Source: Thermosporothrix hazakensis
GTDB taxonomy: Bacteria; Chloroflexota; Ktedonobacteria; Ktedonobacterales; Ktedonobacteraceae
NCBI RefSeq assembly: GCF_003253565.1
Contig: NZ_QKUF01000019.1
Span: forward strand, 58,466-122,465
DNA length: 64,000 bases
Direction of reading: 5' to 3'
The notes under the pieces: generated by a model
The model's input: the letters and a program-made list of their open reading frames with translations, nothing else
Databases searched by the model: none
What the model was told of the DNA's origin: nothing
Part shown: one piece after another, positions 34,704 through 44,300 of the stretch
How the letters are laid out: each line of letters opens with the position of its first letter
Position numbering within the stretch: the stretch's first letter is position 1
Translations under genes and position numbers: made by a program

Positions 34704-35768
34704 ATGAAGCAAGCCATTCTTGTGGAAACGAATGCTCCTCTCACTGCTTCCCAACGCTTGATGGCAGGGCTTGTGTTGGTGCTGGGCGGGAGCTTGCTGG
34801 TGCTGTTTTTTTTCCCGACGACGCTCCCCCAACCGGGGACCCTGCGCTTTTTGCAGACGGTCCAGGGGAGCAGTTGCGTAGAGGTGACGCTTCAGGCGCT
34901 TTCTCCCCCCCACCATCAGTACTTTCTCTGGCTGTTACCAGAGAAAGGCGATGATACACGAAAAGCAATATTGTTAGGCTCTTCAGGACAGACGGTGCAC
35001 CTCAAGCGTTGTCTTGCCCAGAGCAATCTCCTGGCATCCTATAGCCGGGTGCTGGTGACAGATGAGGAGGGTGGGATGCCCACGGCCCCCACATTAGATT
35101 CACGTCTGTGGCGATATGAGGGGGCTTTTCCTGATACGGCAGGGGGGCAGCGCTTTAGCGCACTTGATCATTTGCGTCATCTCCTGGCTGAAGAACCTAC
35201 CTTGAAGCAGCTTGGCCTGGATGGAGGATTTGCCCTGTATCTTCAGCATAATGCAGCCAGGGTAGATGAGTGGTCTCGGATGGCTCAACAAGCCCATGAG
35301 GAGAAACAGATTCGCCAGTTTTTATACCAGAGTATCCAGTATCTGGATGGGACCGCGTTTGCCTGGAAAGTCTTACCGCCCGGGACACCTGTGTTTGTTG
35401 GGAGTGAGGGACGGCTTGGGCTGTTGGAAGAAGCTGATCAGGAACTCCCGGGCTATTTGAATCATATTCGAGAGCATGTCCGGGGGATGAGTGAAGCGCC
35501 GGGTGTCTCAGTGACGCAACACGAACTCGCCCTGCATCTTGATGACATGATTCGGAGCGAACTGATCCCGGCCTATCAGCAGATACGAGGACGTGTCCTG
35601 GCCCTTTTGCAGATGGAAACGTTGGGAACGCCTGAAGCAAGAGAGGCCCTCGCGCAGCTTGCTGCAACGGCTCATGCTGCCTACGCGGGTAACGGCAAAA
35701 GCGGAAGTATCACGAGCCTGTGTGCCCAACTACAGCAACTGGCGACAATGGATATTCTGCCTGTCTAA
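34704..35768 (+). CDS. Membrane-anchored protein with RskA-like outer domain
   Basis: 354 residues from ATG 34704 (GAGGTG upstream). Residues 17-38 (RLMAGLVLVLGGSLLVLFFF) form one membrane segment near the N-terminus, so the bulk is outside. Residues 45-130 resemble the extracytoplasmic part of anti-sigma-K factors (HHQYFLWLLPEKGDDTRKAI; SRVLVTDEEGGMPTAPT). The rest is helical. No N-terminal sigma-binding domain is present, so an anti-sigma role is doubtful. It lies 13 bases before a second membrane-anchored protein. Confidence 0.5.
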   Translation: MKQAILVETNAPLTASQRLMAGLVLVLGGSLLVLFFFPTTLPQPGTLRFLQTVQGSSCVEVTLQALSPPHHQYFLWLLPEKGDDTRKAILLGSSGQTVHLKRCLAQSNLLASYSRVLVTDEEGGMPTAPTLDSRLWRYEGAFPDTAGGQRFSALDHLRHLLAEEPTLKQLGLDGGFALYLQHNAARVDEWSRMAQQAHEEKQIRQFLYQSIQYLDGTAFAWKVLPPGTPVFVGSEGRLGLLEEADQELPGYLNHIREHVRGMSEAPGVSVTQHELALHLDDMIRSELIPAYQQIRGRVLALLQMETLGTPEAREALAQLAATAHAAYAGNGKSGSITSLCAQLQQLATMDILPV

Positions 35769-35781
35769 GGAGGAGGGTATC

Positions 35782-36741
35782 ATGCGGAGTCGGCGGATCT
35801 TTCTGCTGTTTCTTGGTGCGTGCTCGGTCGCTGGTTTCGCTTCTGGCGTGACGACGGCGTTCCTCTCATCCGCACACGTAGAAGAGCCTCTTCCAGATGA
35901 GGGGATCTCAATGACGCCTCCCACCTCTTCTCTGGCGCTTGAAGGGGTGCGGGAAATGCAGGAAGAGATTACAGCCCTTAGTTGGGCTTCGTCTCAAAAA
36001 CGGCTGGCTGTGAGTGCAGGGGCACAGGTGTCTCTCTGGACGGCTGATCTGGCATTTCGACAAACACTTGCTTTTCCGATGCGCTGTTCGCTCCTGGCCT
36101 GTAGTGATCAGTATATAGCGGCGAGTGATCAGGAGCTCGTGGTGTACGATTGGAAATCCGGTCACTATGTCGAAATTCCTGCGGTACCGCGGCCTATTAC
36201 CGGCCTGGCCTGGGTTGCAGATACATTATTGTGTGCATGTGATCAACAACTCATTTCCTGGCGGCAATATCGGCTGCAGCAGATCTCCGTCTTCCGGGCT
36301 CCGATCCAGAGGCTGGCAGTTGTTGCGGACAGGTGTGCGATTGCTGTGGGGCAGGAAGTGATGCTCCTGCAAGGTGCTTCATGGCATGAGGTGGCGACGA
36401 TACTGTTGAGTCTGCCTGTACGAGCTTTGGCCTGGTCTCCTGATGGCAGATTCCTTGCCATTGCAGATGAAGGTGGGGGGCTTGCTCTGTATCGAGGCTC
36501 ACGGCAGGAAAAAAGGGTGCTGAGTGAGCATATCGCCTCGTTAGCCTGGTCTGCCGATGGGAAGTGCTTCATCTCGATAGGAGAAGGAGGCCTGACGGTT
36601 TGGGATACCAGCTTACAACAACAGGCACAAACGCTCTATCAAGGACAAGAGGTAGTCTGGATTTCTTCAAATCATGTTCTGTGTAGCAACAAGAAACAGC
36701 TTACGCTCTGGAAGCAGAACGAAAAAGAGGCGGCGCTGTAG
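35782..36741 (+). CDS. Membrane-anchored WD40-type beta-propeller protein
   Basis: 319 residues from ATG 35782 (AAGGAGGAGGG upstream). An N-terminal hydrophobic segment (RIFLLFLGACSVAGFASGVT) acts as anchor. Then come repeated blades (ITALSWASSQKRLAVSAGAQ; VRALAWSPDGRFLAIADEGG; IASLAWSADGKCFISIGEGG followed by LTVWD), the S..DG..la....d..i.vwd pattern of WD40 repeats. Such propellers are binding platforms. A second propeller gene lies at 57325. It is the last gene of the operon; its stop codon is inside a strong hairpin terminator. Confidence 0.7.
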   Translation: MRSRRIFLLFLGACSVAGFASGVTTAFLSSAHVEEPLPDEGISMTPPTSSLALEGVREMQEEITALSWASSQKRLAVSAGAQVSLWTADLAFRQTLAFPMRCSLLACSDQYIAASDQELVVYDWKSGHYVEIPAVPRPITGLAWVADTLLCACDQQLISWRQYRLQQISVFRAPIQRLAVVADRCAIAVGQEVMLLQGASWHEVATILLSLPVRALAWSPDGRFLAIADEGGGLALYRGSRQEKRVLSEHIASLAWSADGKCFISIGEGGLTVWDTSLQQQAQTLYQGQEVVWISSNHVLCSNKKQLTLWKQNEKEAAL

Positions 36742-36760
36742 CAAGCGCCGCGCCTCTTTT
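36725..36760. terminator. Strong bidirectional terminator between convergent genes
   Basis: AAAGAGGCGGCGCT pairs with AGCGCCGCGCCTCTTTT (one bulge), with a T-run on the plus side and an A-run (T on the minus strand) on the other. It separates the cargo operon from the converging transfer operon. Confidence 0.8.
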
Positions 36761-36782
36761 CTTCCGAGAGGTGGTCAGGATT

Positions 36783-37682
36783 TCAAGGAACATCGAGTAT
36801 TTCTGGCGGTGGGGCGTTGAGTGCATATGTCGTGACGAGCCAGCTCTGGCCGGTGGCCGTATTCAGCCCTGCAAGGAGCAGGACTTGCATATGTTGGATG
36901 AGAGGTTTTTGTGTTTTCGGATCAAGGACGGTGTGCTCGTCTCGTTTTCCTGTTTGATCTGCTAACGACTGATACAGTGTAAAGGAGACATCAACCCAGG
37001 CAAATAGCTCATCTCCGTCCTGCTGGATCTTGTGAATCTGAGTGGATGGATGAAGAACCATTTGAACAAGCTGTTGCTGCTGGACCTGGTCAAACAGAAC
37101 ATTGTTGATCATCCGCCGATCATAGTGAAGGAAGCGTTCTTTTGCGGCAGGCGATAAAAAGGCCATTGCTGCTGTAAAGGTCCCGCCGTGCTGTTCCCGA
37201 ATGCCAGCGTTGCGATAATCCAGATTCATTTCAGCCTGGACAAAGTCAATGGCCACACGTTGAGCACTGAGAGCGTCAATGGGGGTGAGGCCTGCTTGCT
37301 TCCAGCCGTTCGGTACGGGAAGAAGAGCGGATGACTCTGGTGGGGAAGCGGTAGGTGATGGTTGTTGTGTTGGTTGGAGTGGGTGTTTAGGAGCGTCTGC
37401 TGTTGGTACCGGGAGTGCGACCGGATACAATAGCAGAAGAAGTACACCGACAGCAAGCATGATGGTGAGGCCTGCAACCCTCCATTTCCAACGGCGCCGT
37501 TTGAGCGCAGGTTCAGGTGCGGTGGATGGTTCAGATCGGGGCTCAAGCGGAGAAAGAACCGGTGCGGCCTCTCCCGATGGCTGAAAGGGGGCCTCAAACG
37601 GGGCATCATCGAAGGTGAAAAAGAGGTCTTCCTTGTCTGGGAGTGTGTGTTCCTGTCCGTCTTTGTTGTGCGTTGATGGCAT
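36783..37682 (-). CDS. VirB8/TcpC-like transfer protein (bitopic)
   Basis: 299 residues; GAGGAGGAAAC precedes ATG 37682. A Pro/Glu-rich cytosolic part (1-60) leads to a basic KRRRWKWRVA and one membrane segment (68-90), then a Pro/Thr-rich stalk and an outer domain of about 170 residues. The outer domain starts AQRVAIDFVQAEMNLDYRNA and ends TGQSWLVTTYALNAPP, an NTF2-like layout seen in VirB8/TcpC of type IV secretion. Position at the end of the transfer block fits. Sequence identity to known VirB8 is not obvious. Confidence 0.5.
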   Translation of the reverse strand: MPSTHNKDGQEHTLPDKEDLFFTFDDAPFEAPFQPSGEAAPVLSPLEPRSEPSTAPEPALKRRRWKWRVAGLTIMLAVGVLLLLLYPVALPVPTADAPKHPLQPTQQPSPTASPPESSALLPVPNGWKQAGLTPIDALSAQRVAIDFVQAEMNLDYRNAGIREQHGGTFTAAMAFLSPAAKERFLHYDRRMINNVLFDQVQQQQLVQMVLHPSTQIHKIQQDGDELFAWVDVSFTLYQSLADQTGKRDEHTVLDPKTQKPLIQHMQVLLLAGLNTATGQSWLVTTYALNAPPPEILDVP

Positions 37683-38028
37683 CTTTGTTTCCTCCTCATC
37701 GCAATAGTTTTGTTGGGAATATACTGTGTCCGTGAAGGAAGTCCGCAGAATTCCCCCGGGAACGATTCGGAAGGTGATCGGGAAATGGGCGGAACAGATG
37801 TATGCTCAGGGAAGGTGAAGGGGTGACCGTGGTTCGTCATGGAGGAGAGCGTTCCTTTTTTGTCTCTCTCTGCTTATGAGCCTTTGCGTTGGTGGTGCAG
37901 TGTGGCTGGTGAAAATTGCCCACAATCAACTTCGCTTGATAGGAAAGCAGGAGCTTTGTCCCTTGTGTGGGGGAGGAAGGCTTGAGCTGTAGAGGAGAGA
38001 GCCCCATACAGCTCAAGGGGTTGCTGTG
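37683..38028. other. Intergenic DNA with one hairpin
   Basis: These 346 bases between the parR-like and VirB8-like genes hold an 11-bp perfect hairpin (CTTGAGCTGTA 37981-37991 with TACAGCTCAAG 38007-38017) just after parR. The remainder shows no supportable frame and probably contains the promoter for the VirB8-like gene. Confidence 0.45.
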
Positions 38029-38427
38029 TCAGGAGGGAGGAGCAAAGAACAAATTGAGCACTTCGACCGCTTCCTCTGCAATATCATCCGGGGTGTCAGC
38101 GGGTGGGTGGAGCGAAGCAGGGTGCTCAGATGGGCGGTGTTCAAGCATCGCGGGGATACACCCGTATCTCACTACAAAGCAGATCAGTTTCTCAAGATCA
38201 GGAAGCAGGAGTTCAGCCAGGCGGCGTCCTTCATACAGACCGTAGCAACCTGTCGGGCCGGGAGGTTCGAGCGCTGCCCCAAAGAGTGTCCCCCGCTCGA
38301 ACAGTGTTCTGACTACATCATTGAGGTCTCGGTCATGCTGTTCTGCAAGGGCTTCTGCTTGTTGAATATCACGGATACGGAGACGAACATGTTTTAGGAT
38401 GAGGCCACCAGATCGCTGCTTTGCCAT
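38029..38427 (-). CDS. ParR-like partition adaptor (ribbon-helix-helix)
   Basis: 132 residues, starting in TAATG with the stop of the actin-like gene. Residues 10-48 (ILKHVRLRIRDIQQAEALAE then QHDRDLNDVVRTLFERG) have the strand plus two-helix pattern of ribbon-helix-helix proteins. The rest is unstructured and acidic at the end (DDIAEEAVEVLNLFF), as in ParR adaptors that bind the centromere with the front and ParM with the tail. Order parM-parR and coupling are those of type II partition operons. Partner site: the repeats at 39670-39750. Confidence 0.6.
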   Translation of the reverse strand: MAKQRSGGLILKHVRLRIRDIQQAEALAEQHDRDLNDVVRTLFERGTLFGAALEPPGPTGCYGLYEGRRLAELLLPDLEKLICFVVRYGCIPAMLEHRPSEHPASLHPPADTPDDIAEEAVEVLNLFFAPPS

Positions 38428-39641
38428 TATGCCAGGATCCCCCTTCTACTTTGTTTCCGTTTTGCCAGATTGAGGAGCAGAAAGATCCCCGCGATGTTGG
38501 CGATCCGGGCAACATCCTCTGCCAGACATTTGATCAGGTGGGGAGGATGGTGTTGTGTTTGGCGGCGAATCTGGTGTGCCAGATCAATGGAGCCGCCCCC
38601 GGTGAATGCGAAAACCGCATCGAGAGTAGGATGATGGGCCAGAAGCGTACGAATCAGATTTCCCCCCTCTCGATCTTTGTATGCGGCTATGAGCTGTTTG
38701 CCTTTCTCTTGCTCTGCCCCTTCTAATGGGAGCCCTCCAATATAGACCTGGCCGCGGCGCATCATCTCCAGAGCGGAGCCATAGGAGAGAGGTTCCATCT
38801 GGGAGAAGTGTGCTTGGCGAAGAAAGATTCCCATATCACGGACAACGCTTGCCATTCCATCGGCGATTTTGGTGCCTGTGACCTGAAGCGACGCGTTGCG
38901 GCGGCGAACGGTGACAATGTGGGCGTCGTAGAAGCCAATATCAAACCAGACCCATTGAGGAACCTCGGGATGAAGCGAGCGGCCAAAAATATCGGAGTCA
39001 AAGGCAAAATGGCTCCCGAAGGTTTGGGGAACTGCGGGCAAAATCTCATGAATATGGATGTCATATCGATCAGTATCTTTGTACCAGAGGACGAAGGACT
39101 GTAAGCCAGTGGAGAGCGCTGCCTGAACCTGTGGGCTGACGCCCTGGCCAACGATGACTTCTTCGTTGCGACATCCCGGGCAGATGCCAATGAAATGGGT
39201 GCCCGGGCCATAGCCGGCCTGGATCAGGGTACTGACAAGACAGGCTCGGTTGAAATTCACAAAACGGTGATCGTTCCAGCGAACGTCTGTTTTGCCGATG
39301 GGGAGGCTGGCTTGCGCGTCAGCAAACGATCCGATATGGAAACGGGGAGAGCGAGAGCCGTCACGTTCTTCAACCTGCCACCATTCTCCGGTATCAGTGG
39401 CGTAAATAAGGGGGGTTGTTTCTTCCTCGTAGAGAGAAGGAGTTTGGGTGATGACCGGTGTATGGGTCGTTGCATGCAGCGTCATGACACGCGTTGCACT
39501 GTTGCCATTCTCCAGCGCCATCTCAATAACGGGGGCGCCATCAGCAGAGAGATACACCCCTGAGAGCGGGCCATGAGGGAGATGCAGTGGTTGCTGAGTT
39601 GTAATGAGATCAAGAAATGAGTGAGCGGGAAGAGACGTCAT
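38427..39641 (-). CDS. ParM/Alp-like actin-type segregation ATPase
   Basis: 404 residues; AAAGGAG before ATG 39641. Actin-fold landmarks are present: NDHRFVNFNRACLVSTLIQA (about 123-142), VWFDIGFYDAHIVTV (phosphate-2, Asp234-Ile-Gly) and DAVFAFTGGGSIDLA (adenosine motif, 341-355). ParM filaments push plasmid copies apart. The N-terminal phosphate-1 motif is weak (GVYLSADGAPVIEMAL), so it is a divergent member. The phased repeat array upstream and the ParR-like gene downstream complete a type II partition set. Confidence 0.65.
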   Translation of the reverse strand: MTSLPAHSFLDLITTQQPLHLPHGPLSGVYLSADGAPVIEMALENGNSATRVMTLHATTHTPVITQTPSLYEEETTPLIYATDTGEWWQVEERDGSRSPRFHIGSFADAQASLPIGKTDVRWNDHRFVNFNRACLVSTLIQAGYGPGTHFIGICPGCRNEEVIVGQGVSPQVQAALSTGLQSFVLWYKDTDRYDIHIHEILPAVPQTFGSHFAFDSDIFGRSLHPEVPQWVWFDIGFYDAHIVTVRRRNASLQVTGTKIADGMASVVRDMGIFLRQAHFSQMEPLSYGSALEMMRRGQVYIGGLPLEGAEQEKGKQLIAAYKDREGGNLIRTLLAHHPTLDAVFAFTGGGSIDLAHQIRRQTQHHPPHLIKCLAEDVARIANIAGIFLLLNLAKRKQSRRGILA

Positions 39642-39669
39642 CGAAATCTCCTTTAGTTGAAAGATATCG

Positions 39670-39750
39670 TTTTGTGTTCTTTTTGTGTGCGTTTTGTGTT
39701 CGTCTACTTTCAACTTCCCAGTAGATGAAGGACACAAAAAGAACACAAAA
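39670..39750. repeat. 11-bp-phased iteron array, likely parC centromere/operator
   Basis: TTTTGTGT(T/G)C begins at 39670, 39681 and 39692, exactly 11 bp apart. Inverted copies (GGACACAAAA, GAACACAAAA) begin at 39730 and 39741, again 11 bp apart. Between them TCTACT (39703-39708) is inverted with AGTAGA (39720-39725). Copies on one face of the helix, directly before parM, match how ParR-type adaptors nucleate on centromeres and repress parM. Confidence 0.75.
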
Positions 39751-39753
39751 ATA

Positions 39754-41280
39754 TTATGGTACAAAATCAAATGACTCATAGCCTGTCGAGGATTGTTTAC
39801 GTGCCGTGTGCAGCACCTGTTGTGTTTTCTCGCTGGGAGACCAGGCCTGAGACGAGAGCCGACGCAGATGCTTGTAGTAGGTGGCCCAGGTGGTGTCAAT
39901 ATGATAGTGATCATTCAATTGGGTCCAGAGCCGAATGGCGTAGCGCATGGCTCGCTCGCTGGCTGCAACCCTTTCACCCACCTCTTTGCCCTTGAAGGAG
40001 ATTTTGAGATCAAGCCGATTCTCTACGGCTTTCTGAGCATACTGAGCGTAGAGGGATGCAGCTTGTTGGAGATGTGCGGATGCGGCTTCGCTGGTTGCCT
40101 CTTTGAGTGCCTGTTCTCCCTGATGCTGAGCATGCTCTGCGAGCAACCAGAGGGCTTGCAGATACCAGTCGCGGTATTTGGTATAAGGGGCTCGGATCCA
40201 GGAACTATAGAGCGGCTCGAACTCTTCAGGATAGAGAGAGACCATTTCCTCAAAGAAATCGCCTGGATAGCTCTTGATCAATGCCTCCCCCGCCTGACGC
40301 TTCTCTTCTTCTGTGCCAGCAGTTTGCATGCGCTCATAGAGGTGAGTGAGCTGCTCGATGTCAGTGATATGACAGAGCGAGGTGAGAGCATATTGTTTGT
40401 GTTGATGCGAAAAGATCTCTTTCGGCGAAAGGGAGAGCCCGAGGTCAGCATTGGCCTGTTTGAGCGCTTTTTGCAGATCTTTGCGCAGCAATTTCTTGTG
40501 GGAATCAAATTGTTCTGATAATTTCTCCGTGGTCGCTTCCTCATCGGACAGCGTATGACCAAAGATATTCTCTAAGATTTTTTCGCGTGCAACTGGTTGA
40601 TGTTCCCCGATATAAGAGACGAGTTGTAAGCGTCGGGCATTGCTGGGGGTTGGGAGGGGATACCGATGCATGGTATTGTTCTGCTGGATGACAAGAGTGA
40701 GACTGATGCTTTTAAGCACGGTAATGTCGAGGCGGATGTCTGCCAGATGGCATGGTTCGCCTGCTTTTCTCTTCTCCTCATCATGTTTTTCCTCTGCTGA
40801 TGCTTGTTTCATTCGATAGGTGTGATAGAAACGTTGACGTCGTCTTGCCAGGAGCTGCTGTGCCCGTTGTGAAGGGGAAGATTTGGGGCGTGGTGGGTGT
40901 GGCCGTGGAAAGGTGAATGTCCTCATATATATTTCCTCTGGAAGCGTTTCTTGCATTTCGCTTGCGAAGGTCTGGTGATTTTCTGCAAAAGCGTGATGAG
41001 GAAGCGAGGAGAGCTCAGCGAGGCGGCTCCGCATAGTGTCAAGAAGCAGTTTGAGTGGGGTCAATGAATGGAAGAACTGGGAACTGATACCGATAATGCT
41101 AACCGCAAAGAGCGGGGAAAGGATTTTGATGAGGATGATGATGATAATAAATCGATAAGATGGATATTTCCAGAGAAGAGGTAATTGTGATAACATTGGC
41201 AAATGAGGGAGAGTACCAAAATAAAAAGTAATGCATGCTCCTCCTAGCATGCATAGAGGGAGGATCAACCTACGAGACAT
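39754..41280 (-). CDS. Membrane-tethered SARP/BTAD-like protein
   Basis: 508 residues; GAAGGAG precedes ATG 41280. Two hydrophobic segments (residues 4-35; SYRFIIIIILIKILSPLFAV about 41-60) put the N-terminus in the membrane. A basic linker (about 125-165) follows. Residues 215-300 look like a winged helix (RRLQLVSYIGEHQPVAREKI; FDSHKKLLRKDLQKALKQAN) and 310-450 like a BTAD (HLYERMQTAGTEEEKRQAGE; YTKYRDWYLQALWLLAEHAQ). Membrane-bound SARP-like proteins could sense envelope state and control transfer genes. Located between the RNA polymerase paralogue and the partition operon. Confidence 0.6.
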   Translation of the reverse strand: MSRRLILPLCMLGGACITFYFGTLPHLPMLSQLPLLWKYPSYRFIIIIILIKILSPLFAVSIIGISSQFFHSLTPLKLLLDTMRSRLAELSSLPHHAFAENHQTFASEMQETLPEEIYMRTFTFPRPHPPRPKSSPSQRAQQLLARRRQRFYHTYRMKQASAEEKHDEEKRKAGEPCHLADIRLDITVLKSISLTLVIQQNNTMHRYPLPTPSNARRLQLVSYIGEHQPVAREKILENIFGHTLSDEEATTEKLSEQFDSHKKLLRKDLQKALKQANADLGLSLSPKEIFSHQHKQYALTSLCHITDIEQLTHLYERMQTAGTEEEKRQAGEALIKSYPGDFFEEMVSLYPEEFEPLYSSWIRAPYTKYRDWYLQALWLLAEHAQHQGEQALKEATSEAASAHLQQAASLYAQYAQKAVENRLDLKISFKGKEVGERVAASERAMRYAIRLWTQLNDHYHIDTTWATYYKHLRRLSSQAWSPSEKTQQVLHTARKQSSTGYESFDFVP

Positions 41281-41362
41281 ATTTTACTCCTTCTATAATC
41301 AGAGCGACAAACGAATAATAATCTTAGTATAGCGCAAAAGGTCGTAAAAAGAAACAATATAA

Positions 41363-44300
41363 TTACTCTCTAAGAAAAGATGTTGGAATTCTTTTTCCCA
41401 GAAGAACATGCTCTTTGAAGCCGAGTCCCATGTCGTGTTTGCCCAGAAGAGCGGCTTCGCTGAGGACCCGGCTGGTTTCCTGAAAAGAGGCCGCCGCGAG
41501 CCAGCTTGCTGTCTGGAAGATGCTTTGAGAGAGCCCCAAAAGGATTGGACGGGCAAGAGCGGGGTGTCCTCCCTGAGCCAGGATGGCTGCGTTTTCACGG
41601 AAGAGGGTGAAGCGATCAATAGTTGTTCCTGGAATGAGTGCAGTATCTCCTGAAGCCAGTATCTGGACAGAGCGGAGTTGTTGGCGCAGGATCACTTCGA
41701 TGTGCTTATCATGCAGGGAGACGCCAGTTGTTTGGAATACATGTTGAATTTCGGCCAGCAAATAGCGAGCAGTTGCTTCGCTACCGCGAGAAAGCAGGAT
41801 CTCATGTGGATCGAGGGTCTCTGCTGTCAAAGGCGTCCTGGGTGTGGACCGATGGGAAGGGTGCCGAGCTTCAAAGAGTTCGATCACACGAGGCAGACCG
41901 AAGCGGATGTCCCCTTGAGCATTTGCGATGCCTCCAGAATGAAAGGCTTTCATCGAGAGCTGGGTTCCGGGTTCACCAATAGACTGCCCTGCGAGAATAC
42001 CGACGGCTGTCCCCGGGTTAACCAGCTTTCCTGTTGCGAGATCGCTTCCATAGCAGAGACGACAAAGTCCATAGGAGGCCTGACAGGTCAATGGTGAGCG
42101 CACACGGATCATTGGCACATCTGTCAGGTGTTGGATCATGGTTTCCTCAATGAGAGTCCCGGCGGCGAATGCCCCTGTGGGCTCTGCAAGAACCCGACCA
42201 ACGAGGCGCTGATGCGCTTCTCGGGTATGCACTGGCATGAGCAGTCCATCAGTGGTCCCACAATCATGAGTGGTGATCCATACTTCCATTCCGGCTTCGA
42301 CCAGTTTTCGTGTGAGATAGCCGGTGGTGGCGGTATTCAGACTTCTTCCCATAAAGCCATTGCGTGCGGCAGAGGCGGCAATAAAGGTTTCTCCTACGCT
42401 CAAACCCTGTAGATAGTTGCCTCTCACTGGCGTTTCAATGATTGTTCCGTTTGGGCGGGCTAAAAGGCCTCGGATACCGGAGAGTTGGCGAATCTGCTGA
42501 AATTTGGCTTTTGTGGCTCCACTTTGGATGATGGTGGAGAGGCTTCCCCAGGGATCAAGGGCAGCTTCCAACCGAGATGAGATATGTTCGGTGACCTGTG
42601 TCCAATGCGAAATCAGTTGGCGCGATCGTTCCTCTCCTGTCATCATGCCGGCACTATACTGTTCCTCTATTTTTTCTGCTTCGGCATCAGCTTCTTGCAG
42701 AAGAGCATGCTTTTCTGCTGGAACCACGATATCACTGATAGCAAGACTGATGCCTGATCTGGTGGCATAGTGGAAACCAAGCTGTTTGAGTTTGTCGGCA
42801 AGCATGGCTGTCTGTTCATTGCCAAGCACGTGCAAACTTTCCGCAACAAGCTGCTTGAGGGCTTCTTTGGTCATAGCATAGTTGCGATATCCCAGTTCTG
42901 GAGGGAGCGCCTCGTGAAAAAGCAGACGTCCAACTGTTGTTGTGATACGTTGATGGAGCGGACCTGACTGGAGAGTACCGGGAGCAGTAAAGACCGTTTG
43001 ATTGAGGCGCACAACAAGCGGAGTGTGCAGATCAAGCTGACCATGCTCGTAGGCCTGACAGGCGTCAGTGCTATCTGCGAACACTCTTCCCCCCTTCCTG
43101 GAAGAGGGACGCTCTTGTGTGAGATAAAACAAGCCGAGCACCATTTCTTGACTGATACTAATCGACGGCTCGCCTGAGGCTGGATGACGCAGATTGTGTG
43201 TCGAGAGCATTAAATGACGCGCCTCGGCCTGTGCCTCTTCAGAGAGAGGTAGGTGCACCGCCATTTGATCGCCATCGAAGTCCGCGTTAAAGGCCGAACA
43301 GACCAGGGGGTGAAGGTGAATGGCTTTGCCTTCTACGCGAACCGGCTCAAATGCCTGGATAGAGAGCCGGTGCAGGGTTGGAGCACGATTGAGCAAGACA
43401 ACACGTTCAAACATGACTTCTTCCAGAAGATCCCATAAATCCTCTGATCGCTGGCGTGGCCGTTCAATCAGTCGTTTGGCCGCTCGTGGAGAGGGTGCGA
43501 GGTTTCGTTCCAGCAGTTTTCGAATCACAAAAGGTTTGAATAGCTCCAGACAGATATCAGTGGGGAGGCCACATTGATGCAGTTTCAGTTGAGCATTGCC
43601 AACAATGACCGAACGGCCAGAGTAGTCCACTCGTTTCCCGAGCAGATGGTGACGAAAGCGTCCATACTTGCCGGAGATCTGATCGGTGAGACTTTTGAGC
43701 GGTTGGCGTCGACTGTTGAGTTGAGGGTGAGTCATATGTTGATTATCGAAAAGCGCGTCGACGGCTTGCTGAAGCAGCCGGTATTCATTGTTGAGGAGAA
43801 TTTCCGGCGTGTTTTGCGCTAAAAGGTGCTTGATCCGCTGATTGCGATGGATGACGCGCTCATAAAGAACGTTGAGATCGGAGGTGGCCAATCGTGCGCC
43901 GTGCAGGGGAACCATCGGGCGCAATTCAGGAGGCAAAACGGGAAGCACCGTGAGAATCATCCACTCCGGTTTGATGCTGGAGCGGCGCAACGCTTCGACG
44001 ATGGCAAGCCGCTTGAGCCTTTTTTTCTCCTGTGAAGTGGACTGTTGTGTCCTCAGGGAGTCGGAGAGTTGATCAAGGTCGAGTGCGCGAAGCATCTGCT
44101 GAAGAGCCTGCGCACCTGTGAAGACAGATCGATGAGAGGCAGCGCTTTTGAGGTCAGCAGCGGTCTGCTGATCGACGAGCGTGTTGCTTTGCTGACTATC
44201 AACGACGAGATAGTTTTGACAGGTCAGGATAGCTGAGAGCTGTTGTGGGGAGAGATCGAGGAGGAGGCCGAGGATACTCGGTGTGCGTCGGGCATACCAG

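Noticed and set aside
34704..35768. True anti-sigma factor
   Set aside because: Only the outer domain resembles RskA; there is no cytosolic sigma-binding domain and no sigma gene nearby.
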